Assembly (NCBI GenBank): GCA_964534325.1
Contig: CAZHOR010000004.1
Coordinates: 1-64,000, forward strand
DNA length: 64,000 nucleotides
Direction: 5' to 3'
Source of the DNA: JdFR-22 sp964534325
Lineage (GTDB): Archaea > Halobacteriota > Archaeoglobi > Archaeoglobales > Archaeoglobaceae
Shown here: in pieces, positions 8,105-16,720 of the stretch
Layout of the letters: each line of letters opens with the position of its first letter
How positions within the stretch are numbered: position 1 is the stretch's first letter
Program-made: the position numbers and the translations under genes
The notes under the pieces: generated by a model
Database searches by the model: none
The model's input: the letters and a program-made list of their open reading frames with translations, nothing else
What the model was told of the DNA's origin: nothing

Positions 8105-8263
8105 CGTCTCACCGTAATAGCCAAAGCGTAAAAACTGCTATTTAACTTGTATGCTTGGATGCTAATCATCATTGAGTTGATAATATTTAGGCTATTCAGT
8201 TTATGATTTGATATATATTAAAATAAAATTTAAATAAATAAAGTGGTACACGGAAAGAGGTAA

Positions 8264-8353
8264 AGCAGACGTATCCGACGAGTAATCGACGGACTGCAAA
8301 AACAAATACGCTTTGGACACCTCCAAAAGCATCTTTTTGGTTTCAAAGAATAA
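8264..8353 (+). other. Gap 8105-8497: possible short ORF remnant
   Basis: Between the subtilase and the next gene, the + frame 8264-8350 reads RRIRRVIDGLQKQ then IRFGHLQKHLFGFKE before two stops. This looks more like a protein C-terminus than random sequence, but it has no start and I recognise no family. The rest of the gap is AT-rich and holds the subtilase promoter region on the minus strand. No RNA gene is apparent. Confidence 0.15.
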
Positions 8354-8497
8354 TAAAAAACCGTTAATATTGTTAGCGAACCAGCTTTAATGAATAATGC
8401 AAGAATAACTGGTTATACAGTTTTTATGCATACAGAAATAAAAAAGGAGTTACAGGTTTACCGATTTACGGTCTGTGACTACCGTACCTGTCCCACT

Positions 8498-9994
8498 TCA
8501 CTGTGTTATGTAGTCTGCCATCCAGGATATCAGTCTGTGGTTCCCTTCGACATAACAATAAGGCTCTTCCATGAAGGTCCTGTCACCGACTGCGAGAACA
8601 TTGTTGTTCTGGGCCATTACAGCGTAGTTGGCACTCATGCCGCTTCCAGAGAATTTAGTGTTGTTGGAGACGTAGGCTAATCTATCCCCTCCGTGGATGA
8701 ATGTTGAGGTGTAGAATACCGATCTGGCATCTACTCCCTGTACCTCGTCACTGTAATTCACCCAGACGTGCCTGTAATTCCCGTAGTTGTCCTGGTTATT
8801 GTAGATGTAGCCGTTGGCGAAGAACATTCCGTAGTCAGAGAGTAGACTGTTGATTGCGCTGCCATTAGTGGAAAATGGGTCATATATCATTAGCACTTTA
8901 TTGCCATCCTCTACGAAATTCTTGATCTTTTCCATCTCTTCATCATTGTATGATATAGAGGGAGACATTATAATCAGTGCGCTGGATTTGTTTAGCATAT
9001 CTACAAAGTCGTATTCAGCGTACCGAATGGAGTAACCGTTCTCCACGATCTGCGAGAGGAAGTAATTGACTTTGTCAAGCTGGAAATCGTTCCTATGGGC
9101 TCTATCTATCAGCACGTATTTATCAGTTGAGCCCAGCTCGTTGAATGGTTCATTTTCACCACCTTCATCACTGGTTCCGCTCTCATTCACTTTATTGACC
9201 AGGTAGAGATAGCTCATAGAAGGTGTCATTGCGGCTTCTTTGTATTGCTTGAATCCCATTACTTCCTGTTCCCAGGAACTCTGACTGTATCTTACTGTCT
9301 CGTAGTCTTCGATTCCAGCCATTTCAGCCGCTTTTTCAACAGCATCGAAAGTAGTACCTATCTCATCCACAAGACCATTGTTCTCGGCTTCTTTCCCAAA
9401 ATAAACTCTGGCTTCAGAGAGTTCAGAACGATTGAGCTTCAATCTATCTCCTCTCTGCTCTTCAACTGCAGATAAGAAACCATCTAAGGCCAGCTTAACT
9501 TTAAAAGGATATTCTTCTTCACCCCAACCACCTATCTGTTTATATCTACCAGTATCCAGAGCACCTTCCTTAGGCTCTCTTTCCGGCATCTCCGCGATCA
9601 TCCCTATACTGCCCACATTGGAGGAGGGCAACGAATAGATGTAGTCGCCTGCAACGCCGATATAGTATCCTCCTGAAGCCCCGAACCTCAGTATGGAGGT
9701 CACCACTGGTTTTTCTTCCTTTAGTTTAAGGGCGCTGAGGTATATATCCTCGGTAGCACTGAGGCCACCACCCGGACAATCAATTTCTAGAACTACTGCT
9801 TTGATGCTGTCATTCCTTTTAACATCTTCTATGGTTCTAATAATGCTATCACGAGTATCCGACTTCATTATGACTCCGTGCAATTCAATAACTGCTATCT
9901 TGGGTTTATCTTCTTCCGGAAAGAAGTCGAATACGTAAAAAGAAGAAAATATTATCACTACAGCTAAAACGAACGCAATCAACTTGGAGTTCAT
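8498..9994 (-). CDS. SppA-type peptidase (S49) fused to a GATase-like domain
   Basis: This 498-residue membrane-anchored protein starts with a signal anchor (LIAFVLAVVIIFSSFYVF, about 5-22), followed by an S49 peptidase domain. The nucleophile is probably Ser107 in FGASGGYYIG and the general base Lys152 in TGRYKQIG, a Ser-Lys dyad as in SppA signal-peptide peptidases. DCPGGG (72-77) is the family strand. The C-terminal 200 residues (from about 285) resemble a DUF4350/GATase1-like Rossmann domain, with LIIMSPSISYNDEEMEKI and VLMIYDPFS. That part may sense or bind a ligand. The usual role is clearing membrane peptides. Confidence 0.85.
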   Translation of the reverse strand: MNSKLIAFVLAVVIIFSSFYVFDFFPEEDKPKIAVIELHGVIMKSDTRDSIIRTIEDVKRNDSIKAVVLEIDCPGGGLSATEDIYLSALKLKEEKPVVTSILRFGASGGYYIGVAGDYIYSLPSSNVGSIGMIAEMPEREPKEGALDTGRYKQIGGWGEEEYPFKVKLALDGFLSAVEEQRGDRLKLNRSELSEARVYFGKEAENNGLVDEIGTTFDAVEKAAEMAGIEDYETVRYSQSSWEQEVMGFKQYKEAAMTPSMSYLYLVNKVNESGTSDEGGENEPFNELGSTDKYVLIDRAHRNDFQLDKVNYFLSQIVENGYSIRYAEYDFVDMLNKSSALIIMSPSISYNDEEMEKIKNFVEDGNKVLMIYDPFSTNGSAINSLLSDYGMFFANGYIYNNQDNYGNYRHVWVNYSDEVQGVDARSVFYTSTFIHGGDRLAYVSNNTKFSGSGMSANYAVMAQNNNVLAVGDRTFMEEPYCYVEGNHRLISWMADYITQ

Positions 9995-10129
9995 AAAGCC
10001 AATGAGTCCCCACTCTTTTAAATTTTACCAATGGAGAATAATTACAGACAAACAATATAATATTTCTGTATCACGCTTTAACTTCCATTTTACAAACGTT
10101 AAGCAAAAAAAGGCGAGGAGAAGCATTCC

Positions 10130-10345
10130 CCAGCTCTGCAAAGCTCTGCAACTAAGAGCTTTCATGTATTCCTATACATACTATAGAGTACTGCTGTAAA
10201 GGAATCCCGTGTTAAAAAGGGATTAACCTAATATGCCGGTTGGAGAGGTGTCACCCCCCGGGACTCCTGCAGACTAAAGAGTCATTCTGAAACAGTTTAT
10301 CCTCGTTCTCGTATGCTTTATGTTACCCTTAGTACTTTTAATAAT
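10130..10345 (-). ncRNA. Candidate structured RNA or long leader
   Basis: The 443-bp gap 9995-10437 holds no convincing gene but has clustered hairpins. These are AAAGCTCT/AGAGCTTT at 10140-10162 (perfect 8-bp stem, 7-nt loop), AATCCC/GGGATT at about 10203-10224, and a GC-rich hairpin around GGGGGTGACACCTC at about 10241-10258. On the minus strand a TATA-like TTTTAAATACTTA (about 10348-10360) would start transcription just before them, upstream of the SppA gene. I match it to no known RNA family. It could be a small RNA gene or an attenuator-like leader. Confidence 0.3.
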
Positions 10346-10437
10346 AATAAGTATTTAAAATTTTTTGACCAAAATCTAATTTGGCACTATAAATCCTGAT
10401 TATTTTTTCTGGTTCGTTGCGAGATTTATGGGTTAAT

Positions 10438-11055
10438 TCAGTCGAAGTGAAGTTCTCTCATGGAACTCTCGTCGGTTCCCTTTTTGTAGGCCAGCTCAGG
10501 AATTATCCCGTCCAATGCAATGCCAGCCTTGATCTCGAACAAGGTGCCCATAGGTGTCAGAGGTGTTTTAAAGCCTCTCAATTGTCCATTCTCGTAGCTG
10601 TCTTCCAGAACGGGATAATCATCGTCAGCCTTTGTCCTCCCCGGAACGTAGAGAACGTGGTCAGCCATTTTACCCAGGGTTGAATTTGGTTTGGATGTCA
10701 CGGCGAAAACCTTTGCCCCCAGCTCTTTGGACGTTTTGGTCCTGTTGATCACATCAGGGGTTTCGCCACTGCCCGAGATCACCACAAGTGCATCGCCCTC
10801 TCTCATGGCAGGGGTTGAAGCTTCACCGATGAAGTGGGCGTGATAGTTCATGTTGGTCAGTCTGGTTACGAAAGACCTTCCCACGTTGCCTGACCTGCCT
10901 ACTCCAAAAACATAGACGTGTTTTTTCTCTTCATCCGTTCTGTGTAGAGCCTCAGAGAAATCGTTCACCTGTTCGGTATCCATTTCCTCTTCCATGGATT
11001 GGATGCTGGAATATATCTTTCGAATTGATTTTTTGAAATACAAACCCGATTCCAT
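10438..11055 (-). CDS. hxlB: 6-phospho-3-hexuloisomerase (SIS domain)
   Basis: This 205-residue SIS-domain protein converts hexulose 6-phosphate to fructose 6-phosphate. In archaea this serves the reverse ribulose monophosphate pathway that makes ribulose 5-phosphate from hexose. Visible motifs are VFGVGRSGNVGRSF, HFIGEASTPAM, LVVISGSGETPDV and a Glu/Lys-rich C-terminal helix. I chose ATG 11055 because a TATA-like box (TATTTAAA on the minus strand) lies about 25 bases upstream, giving a leaderless transcript. Longer in-frame starts would run over that box and into the divergent gene. Confidence 0.9.
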   Translation of the reverse strand: MESGLYFKKSIRKIYSSIQSMEEEMDTEQVNDFSEALHRTDEEKKHVYVFGVGRSGNVGRSFVTRLTNMNYHAHFIGEASTPAMREGDALVVISGSGETPDVINRTKTSKELGAKVFAVTSKPNSTLGKMADHVLYVPGRTKADDDYPVLEDSYENGQLRGFKTPLTPMGTLFEIKAGIALDGIIPELAYKKGTDESSMRELHFD

Positions 11056-11130
11056 GTTGGGTGGGATTGGGCTCACTTTTAAATACTTTACTTTATTTAC
11101 CTCTTTCATAGTCAGCCGATAAGGACCCGG

Positions 11131-11361
11131 GTGTTCATTATGAGAGTGTGCCAGAGCTGCTATGAAATGATAGAAGATGACGAGCCCGCAGTGGTCTGTC
11201 CATCCTGCCACAGAGTGTTTCATGGATGGGCAAGATGCTTGAATGTCAGGACCACTGAAAAACCCAATATATGTGCTAAATGTAAGTCGAGATGCTATAC
11301 CCACCGCTACTGCCCTCACTGTGGAACACTGATCTATTCTCTGTGCGATAGGTGCCTGTGA
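11131..11361 (+). CDS. Small multi-zinc-ribbon protein
   Basis: This 76-residue protein is dominated by metal-binding pairs: CQSC, CPSCHRVFH, CAKC, CPHCG and a final CDRC. The spacing resembles a RING-like or treble-clef finger followed by a zinc ribbon, as in prokaryotic RING-finger-like proteins of unknown role. The GTG at 11131 has an AAGGA sequence at 11121-11125 five bases upstream; an ATG at 11140 is the alternative. It is divergent from hxlB and lies upstream of the ribosomal operon. Protein or nucleic-acid binding is likely; nothing more specific is supported. Confidence 0.75.
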   Translation: MFIMRVCQSCYEMIEDDEPAVVCPSCHRVFHGWARCLNVRTTEKPNICAKCKSRCYTHRYCPHCGTLIYSLCDRCL

Positions 11362-11433
11362 GCCAGGAAGAGATGTTATCTCCTTAATTTTTGGGTTCGA
11401 TAATCAATTGCGGATATCTTGGATACGACAAAA

Positions 11434-11446
11434 AATCATTTATTAA
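11434..11446 (+). promoter_or_regulatory. Likely promoter of the ribosomal protein operon
   Basis: A TATA-like stretch (CATTTATTAAC) is centred about 28 bases upstream of the ATG at 11469. There is no Shine-Dalgarno before that ATG. This is the pattern of a leaderless archaeal transcript and would make the SPOUT methyltransferase the first gene of the long ribosomal operon. Confidence 0.4.
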
Positions 11447-11468
11447 CTCACCGTTTTAAATCCTGTTC

Positions 11469-12248
11469 ATGCTCTCCATAGCCATACCATCGTCATCCCT
11501 TGTAAATGAGGATGATCCCAAGATCAAAACGTATAAAGTGGGATTGATCGCCAGAGCTGCAGCTGTTTTCAGGGTCGATGAAGTAATAGTATACCATGAC
11601 CCCCGAGAGGACGAGTCGGATTTTATGAAAGGGATATTAGAATACCTGAGTGCTCCCCAGTATTTGAGGAAAAAAATATTCCCTCTGAGGAGCGGGTTGA
11701 GATATGTGGGTATATTGCCGCCACTTCAAATCCCTTCCCACAGGCCAAAACATTTAAAAGTCGGAGAGGTGAGGGAGGGTGTTGTCAGAAAAGTTGGTCC
11801 TGACGGCAAGTCATGGGTCGATGTTGGTGCAGACGCCCTGGCACTCCTTGAAAACGAAGTGGAAAAGGGTGCCCGCTTGACCGTCCGGGTCTGTTCGAAG
11901 AAACCGTTGGTTGTTGAAGAAGAAGTCCCTCAAGAGTACTGGGGGTATAAAGTACTCGAAATGAAACTGGAAGAGCTCCTGAACAGAGAAGGGGCTGTGA
12001 TAACCTCAAAGAATTGCCCTAATCCAGATATCAGTGAGATCAGTGAAACGCTGGAAAGGGATTTGACCCTGATATTTGGGAATCCTGAAGAAGGAATCTT
12101 TGAGATCGCAGAGAGACTTAACATCAAGATAAAAAATAAGTGCTGGAATCTGGTGCCCCATCAGGGTACCGAAACTGTAAGGCTCGAAGAAGCGATATTT
12201 TCGGGTCTTTCAGTTTTGAATTTCGTGCATAAGCATAAGAGAATGTAA
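11469..12248 (+). CDS. SPOUT-family putative RNA methyltransferase
   Basis: This 259-residue protein belongs to the archaeal SPOUT methyltransferase family (DUF171, related to human SPOUT1/C9orf114). It is habitually encoded just upstream of uL3 and thought to methylate rRNA. The N-terminus (LSIAIPSSSLVNEDDPKIKT) and the knot-forming C-terminal region (LIFGNPEEGIFEIAERL, VPHQGTETVRLEEAIFSGLS) fit. An OB-like insert occupies about residues 95-145. It probably opens the ribosomal operon; its stop lies 17 bases before the uL3 start. Confidence 0.85.
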   Translation: MLSIAIPSSSLVNEDDPKIKTYKVGLIARAAAVFRVDEVIVYHDPREDESDFMKGILEYLSAPQYLRKKIFPLRSGLRYVGILPPLQIPSHRPKHLKVGEVREGVVRKVGPDGKSWVDVGADALALLENEVEKGARLTVRVCSKKPLVVEEEVPQEYWGYKVLEMKLEELLNREGAVITSKNCPNPDISEISETLERDLTLIFGNPEEGIFEIAERLNIKIKNKCWNLVPHQGTETVRLEEAIFSGLSVLNFVHKHKRM

Positions 12249-12265
12249 TGAGAAGGTGATTGGTA

Positions 12266-13261
12266 ATGGCGAAAACGCACAATCCAAGGAAAGGCTCAAT
12301 GGGATATTCGCCGAGAAAAAGGGCGGCCAGCCCTACTCCCAGATTTAGAAGCTGGCCTGAATACGATGGAGAGCCAAAGCTACTTGATTTTGCCGGCTAT
12401 AAAGTGGGAATGACCCACGTTATCATGGTGGATGACAAAAAGAATTCCCCATCCTATGGGGAAGAAATAGTGGTCCCTGTTACTATAGTAGAGTCCCCCC
12501 CAATGAAGATAGCCGGAGTTAGAATATACAAAGGTACTCAATACGGTTTGCAAATAGCCGGGGAAGTTTGGAGTGATAAGCTGGATAAGAAGCTGGATAA
12601 AAGAGTTAAAACTCCCAAGAAATCCCCCGATGCAGATAAGCTTAAAGAAATAGAGGATATTGCGGAAGTAAGAGTTATTGCTTACACTCAACCCTATAAG
12701 ATCACAGGAGTTCCTAAAAAAGTTCCAGAGTTACTGGAAATTAAGGTGGGCGGAGATGAACGATCTGCCCTTGATTACGCTATTTCAAAACTGGGTAGTG
12801 AAGTGAGTATTGCCGAAGTCTTTAATGAAGGTAATGTGGTTGATGTAGCTTCTATTACCAAAGGTAAAGGTTTTCAGGGCGTTGTCAAGAGATGGGGAGT
12901 TATTTCTCTGGACGCAAAGCACGCCAGAAGCAGCAAAAGCAGGAGAGTGGGCACCCTGGGACCCTGGCATCCACATCATATCAGGTCAACAGTCCCTCAG
13001 GCAGGACAGATGGGATATCATCATAGGACAGAGTACAATAAGAGGCTCATCAAGGTAAGTGAGAACGGTGAAGAGGTCACACCTAATGGTGGATTTTTGA
13101 ATTACGGTGAGGTTAGAGGAGAATACGTGGCCATCTCTGGAAGCGTTCCGGGGCCATCAAAAAGGCTGATAAGGATTAGAGATGCAATAAAGCCACCCAG
13201 TGCCAAATATGAGGGCATAAACATCCTTCATTTAAGCACTTCGTCCAAACAGGGAAGGTGA
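12266..13261 (+). CDS. rpl3: Ribosomal protein uL3
   Basis: This 331-residue large-subunit protein is placed near the peptidyl-transferase centre. It is recognised by the archaeal/eukaryal N-terminus (SMGYSPRKRAASPTPRFRSWP) and the central FQGVVKRWG and HRRVGTLGPWHP-like segment with its W-finger. ATG 12266 is chosen because AAGGTGAT (12253-12260) lies five bases upstream; the in-frame TTG at 12260 overlaps the SD. It is the first structural r-protein of the operon. Confidence 0.97.
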   Translation: MAKTHNPRKGSMGYSPRKRAASPTPRFRSWPEYDGEPKLLDFAGYKVGMTHVIMVDDKKNSPSYGEEIVVPVTIVESPPMKIAGVRIYKGTQYGLQIAGEVWSDKLDKKLDKRVKTPKKSPDADKLKEIEDIAEVRVIAYTQPYKITGVPKKVPELLEIKVGGDERSALDYAISKLGSEVSIAEVFNEGNVVDVASITKGKGFQGVVKRWGVISLDAKHARSSKSRRVGTLGPWHPHHIRSTVPQAGQMGYHHRTEYNKRLIKVSENGEEVTPNGGFLNYGEVRGEYVAISGSVPGPSKRLIRIRDAIKPPSAKYEGINILHLSTSSKQGR

Positions 13262-13265
13262 TCAC

Positions 13266-14021
13266 ATGAAAGCTAACGTTTTAGGTCTTGACGGCAAAGT
13301 TGTAGAAGAAATCGAGCTTCCCGCAACATTCGATGAGGATTACAGACCCGACATTATCCGGAAGGCGGTGCACTCACTCTGGAGCCATAAAAGGCAATCA
13401 TATGGAGTAAACCCCCAGGCGGGAATGAACTATTCCGTCGAGAACTGGGGTCCGGGAAGAGGAAGTGCCAGAGTCCCCAGAGTTAAGGATGGAAGAAGAG
13501 CAGCCAGAGTTCCTCAAGCATTAAAGGGAAGACAGGCTCACCCCCCCAAGGCTCAAAAGAAGTGGGATGAGAAGATAAACAAAAAAGAGAAGAGAAAGGC
13601 CCTGAAGTCAGCGATCTCGGCAACGGCCATACCTGAACTGGTGAGCAACAGGAATCACCTTTTTGAGGGCGACCTGCCCAAGATCGTTGTTGACGATGCT
13701 CATTCAATCACTAAATCAAAAGAGGTTCTTGACCTGTTAGAGACGTTGGGCATTTCTTCCGACGTTTTGAGAGCCAAGAAAAGGAAGAGAGTGAGAGCCG
13801 GTAAAGGAAAGAGAAGGGGAAGAAAGTACATCAGAAAGAAAAGTGTTTTGCTGGTAGTCGGTGAAGATAACGGGATCATAAAAGCATCAAAGAATTTGCC
13901 AGGAGTGGACGCGGTCAATGTGAAGGATCTGAACGTCGAGCTGCTGGCTCCCGGCGCAAGCCCGGGTAGATTGACTCTGTGGACCAGATCTGCTGTAAAT
14001 TATCTGGAGGATTGGTTATGA
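13266..14021 (+). CDS. rpl4: Ribosomal protein uL4
   Basis: This 251-residue large-subunit protein lines the exit tunnel. The archaeal/eukaryal-type sequence includes SHKRQSYGVNPQAGMNYSVE, the basic extended loop GPGRGSARVPRVKDG, and the very basic RKRVRAGKGKRRGRKY segment. It is preceded by AGGTGATC and follows uL3 by four bases. Its stop overlaps the uL23 start (ATGA), which implies coupled translation. Confidence 0.97.
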   Translation: MKANVLGLDGKVVEEIELPATFDEDYRPDIIRKAVHSLWSHKRQSYGVNPQAGMNYSVENWGPGRGSARVPRVKDGRRAARVPQALKGRQAHPPKAQKKWDEKINKKEKRKALKSAISATAIPELVSNRNHLFEGDLPKIVVDDAHSITKSKEVLDLLETLGISSDVLRAKKRKRVRAGKGKRRGRKYIRKKSVLLVVGEDNGIIKASKNLPGVDAVNVKDLNVELLAPGASPGRLTLWTRSAVNYLEDWL

Positions 14022-14263
14022 ACATCAAGAACTTTATAGTTACAGAAAAAAGCACCACGGAGCTGGAAAAGAATATATTGACTGCAGTAGTATCTCTGAA
14101 CGCCAAAAAACCGGACATAAGACGGGAGATCGAAGAGAAATTCGATGTGAAGGTAAGTGATGTCAACACATACGTAACTCCCAAAGGAGAAAAGCGGGCC
14201 TTCATCAAGCTCGATCCGGATTACTCTGCGGAAGAGATACTTTCAACTTTAGGAGTATTCTAA
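14018..14263 (+). CDS. rpl23: Ribosomal protein uL23
   Basis: This 81-residue protein binds 23S rRNA at the tunnel exit and docks SRP and the translocon. It has the family ending VNTYVTPKGEKRAFIKL. Translation starts at ATG 14018, overlapping the uL4 stop, with GGAGG at 14006-14010. The longer upstream reading frame is only the shadow of uL4. Length is normal for archaea. Confidence 0.95.
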   Translation: MNIKNFIVTEKSTTELEKNILTAVVSLNAKKPDIRREIEEKFDVKVSDVNTYVTPKGEKRAFIKLDPDYSAEEILSTLGVF

Positions 14264-14272
14264 GGTGATAAT

Positions 14273-14974
14273 ATGGGTAAACGCGTAATTAGTCAGGTAA
14301 GAGGGAAAGGAACCCCCACTTATAGAGCCCCATCTCATAAGTTCAAAGCTGACCTTAAACACCTTAAGGTCAAACAGGATGTAAAGGCAAAAGTAGTGGA
14401 TATTGAACATGATACTGCCAGAAACGCACCTATAGCACTGGTAGAATATCCTGAAGGTAAAGACTATATTTTGGCCACTGAAGGGATGGGCATCGGTGAT
14501 GAGGTAGAGACTGGAGTCAATGTGGCCGCCAAACCCGGCAACACCACTCATTTGAAGAGTATTCCCGAAGGTAGTGTGGTGTGCAATATTGAGTCTCAAC
14601 CCGGGGATGGCGGAAAGTTTGTGAGGTCCAGCGGTACATTTGCCCTGGTCATCGCTCATGAAAGGAAAAGGTCTTTGGTTCAAATGCCCTCTGGGCATAT
14701 GAAATGGTTCAATCCCAACTGTAAGGCAACTATTGGTGTTGTCGCTGGTGGAGGAAGGACCGAGAAACCCTTTGTAACGGCCGGAAACAAATTCTACAAG
14801 ATGAAGAGCAAAGCAGGCAAATGGCCCAAGGTGAGAGGTGTGGCCATGAACGCTATAGACCATCCTTTTGGCGGTAAAAGACAGCATGTTGGTAAGCCCA
14901 AGACTGTCAGCAGGAACGCACCTCCGGGTAGAAAGGTAGGAAGTATCGCCGCCAGAAGAACAGGAGGTAAGTAA
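14273..14974 (+). CDS. rpl2: Ribosomal protein uL2
   Basis: This 233-residue 23S rRNA-binding protein is essential for subunit association and peptidyl transfer. Signatures are the GKRVISQVRGKGTPTYRAPS start, AKPGNTTHLKSIPEG, and the C-terminal RGVAMNAIDHPFGGKRQH segment carrying the conserved histidine. It is normal in length and lies nine bases after uL23 with a GGTGATA ribosome-binding site. Confidence 0.97.
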   Translation: MGKRVISQVRGKGTPTYRAPSHKFKADLKHLKVKQDVKAKVVDIEHDTARNAPIALVEYPEGKDYILATEGMGIGDEVETGVNVAAKPGNTTHLKSIPEGSVVCNIESQPGDGGKFVRSSGTFALVIAHERKRSLVQMPSGHMKWFNPNCKATIGVVAGGGRTEKPFVTAGNKFYKMKSKAGKWPKVRGVAMNAIDHPFGGKRQHVGKPKTVSRNAPPGRKVGSIAARRTGGK

Positions 14975-14975
14975 T

Positions 14976-15377
14976 ATGGCTTTAAAGAGTAAGGTTAAAA
15001 GAGCTAAGGACTTCAAGTTCAGAGGATATACGCTTGAAGAGCTCCAAAAGATGAATCTGGATGATCTCTCCAAACTCTTTCCATCCAAGTCAAGGAGAAA
15101 GTTGAAGAACGGACTTTCACACGAAGAAGAAAAAGTACTCAAGAAGCTCAGAAAGAACGAGACCGTGAAAACGCACTGCAGAGACATGGTTGTTTTGCCC
15201 GAGATGGTAGGAAAAGTAATTCAAATTTATAACGGTAAAGAATTTGCTAGAGTAGAGATAAAACCTCAGATGATCGGACACAAACTGGGAGAGTTCGCAC
15301 ATACGAGAACGTTCGTTAAACACAGTGGACCTGGAGTGGGAGCAACCAGGAGCAGTAAATACGTGCCCCTCAAGTAG
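14976..15377 (+). CDS. rps19: Ribosomal protein uS19
   Basis: This 133-residue head protein of the small subunit contacts the A-site finger of the large subunit. The conserved MVGKVIQIYNGKEF, IKPQMIGHKLGEFAHTR and C-terminal PGVGATRSSKY motifs are all present. Its ATG comes one base after the uL2 stop, and the SD (AGGAGGTAAG) lies within the end of uL2. Confidence 0.96.
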   Translation: MALKSKVKRAKDFKFRGYTLEELQKMNLDDLSKLFPSKSRRKLKNGLSHEEEKVLKKLRKNETVKTHCRDMVVLPEMVGKVIQIYNGKEFARVEIKPQMIGHKLGEFAHTRTFVKHSGPGVGATRSSKYVPLK

Positions 15378-15385
15378 GTGAAAAT

Positions 15386-15847
15386 ATGGCTAGTGTTGAT
15401 TATGCTTACAAACCCGAGGACGATACAAAAGCTGCCAAAGCAATGGGCTACGAAATGGCCATTAGCTTCAAGCACGCCATAGAGATCTGCACAGCAATAA
15501 GAGGTAAAGGGATCCAGGAAGCAATGGAGTATCTGGAAGATGTGGTGGAGATGAAGAAGGCAGTGCCCATGAAGAAGTACGACAAGAAGGTCGGACACAA
15601 GAACCTGGAGACCAACTGGGCTGCAGGGAGGTATCCTCAGAAAGCCGCCAAACACGTTCTTAAAGTGCTGAAGAACCTTGATTCGAATGCAGAGTACAAG
15701 GGACTGGACAAGGAAAATATGGTGATCGTGCACGCTCAGGCGAAGAAAGGCAGGGTCCTGAAGAGATATACTCCCAGAGCATTCGGTAGAGCAACCCCCA
15801 AGTTCAAGACCTTAACTACAGTGGAGTTTGTGGCAGAAGCGAGGTAA
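15386..15847 (+). CDS. rpl22: Ribosomal protein uL22
   Basis: This 153-residue tunnel-lining protein has the archaeal N-terminal extension (DYAYKPEDDTKAAKAMGYEM) and the long beta-hairpin region ending RVLKRYTPRAFGRATPKFK. It is preceded by GTAGGTGAAA. Its stop lies 10 bases before the uS3 start. A frame overlapping its end is an artefact of uS3 upstream codons. Confidence 0.95.
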   Translation: MASVDYAYKPEDDTKAAKAMGYEMAISFKHAIEICTAIRGKGIQEAMEYLEDVVEMKKAVPMKKYDKKVGHKNLETNWAAGRYPQKAAKHVLKVLKNLDSNAEYKGLDKENMVIVHAQAKKGRVLKRYTPRAFGRATPKFKTLTTVEFVAEAR

Positions 15848-15857
15848 TGGTGAGATA

Positions 15858-16706
15858 ATGGCAATTGAAAGGAAGTTTGTGGAAGACAGGATAAAGAAAC
15901 TGCGTGTAAAGGAATGGATGGTCCACGAAGTACGCAACGCTGGCTTCGGTGGAGTGGACATCATAAGAACTCCTCTTGGCACTCAAGTAACATTATTCGT
16001 AGAAAGACCTGGACTTGTCATCGGAAAGGGCGGCAGAAGGATCAGAACCCTTACAGAGAAGCTCAGAGATAATTTCGATATCGAGAACCCCCAGGTAAGT
16101 GTCGACGAGATAGAGAAACCGGAATTCAACGCTCAATTGATGGCATCAATACTGGCCAGAGCACTGGAAAGAGGATGGTACTTCAGGAAAGCCGGTTACA
16201 GATTCCTTTACAGGATAATGGAAGCAGGCGCCAAGGGTTGCGAGATCATAATCAGCGGAAAACTAACCAGCGAGAGAGCAAGAACAGAAAAATTCCTTGC
16301 AGGCACAATGGTACACACAGGAGATCCAGCATTCAACATGGTGAACAAAGGTTTTGACGTGGCCGTAAAAAAATTGGGTGTGCTCGGCGTCTCGGTGAGG
16401 ATCATACCGGCAGACGTCTCCCTACCGGACGAATTCAATCTCACTCAAAGAGTTGAACCAGCAGCAGAAGAAACAGAAGCTTCAGCAGAGGCACAGGGAG
16501 AAACAGAAACAGAGGCAGAGGTAAAAGTAGAAGAGCCACAAGCAGCATCACAAGAAGGATCAGCAGGATCGGTGGAAAAGGAAGCTGAAGCGGAACCAGA
16601 ACCAGGAACGGAAGCAGTAGAGCCTAAGGAAGAAGCAAAAGGAGAAGCTGGAGGAGAAGAAGAGGAAGAAAAAACTGAAAAGGCTGAAGCTCGATCAGAA
16701 TCGTAG
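15858..16706 (+). CDS. rps3: Ribosomal protein uS3 with long acidic tail
   Basis: This 282-residue small-subunit protein sits at the mRNA entry channel and has a KH domain (GLVIGKGGRRIRTL, about 54-67) and a C-terminal S3 domain. Beyond about residue 200 comes a tail of roughly 80 residues rich in Glu and Ala (for example ETETEAEVKVEEPQAA and GGEEEEEKTEKAEA). This is longer and more acidic than usual in archaea. ATG 15858 has GGTGAGA six bases upstream; the ORF start at 15828 lies inside uL22. The tail is low complexity and probably disordered. Confidence 0.95.
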   Translation: MAIERKFVEDRIKKLRVKEWMVHEVRNAGFGGVDIIRTPLGTQVTLFVERPGLVIGKGGRRIRTLTEKLRDNFDIENPQVSVDEIEKPEFNAQLMASILARALERGWYFRKAGYRFLYRIMEAGAKGCEIIISGKLTSERARTEKFLAGTMVHTGDPAFNMVNKGFDVAVKKLGVLGVSVRIIPADVSLPDEFNLTQRVEPAAEETEASAEAQGETETEAEVKVEEPQAASQEGSAGSVEKEAEAEPEPGTEAVEPKEEAKGEAGGEEEEEKTEKAEARSES

Positions 16707-16720
16707 TTCGGTGATGGTAT

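Noticed and set aside
11056..11319. N-terminal extension of the hexuloisomerase ORF
   Set aside because: It overlaps a divergent zinc-ribbon gene and the predicted promoter; the core SIS domain is complete from 11055.
14249..15187. 312-codon minus-strand ORF across uL2 and uS19
   Set aside because: It is a shadow of two clear ribosomal protein genes; its sequence is low-complexity and Ser/Phe-rich, with no family features.
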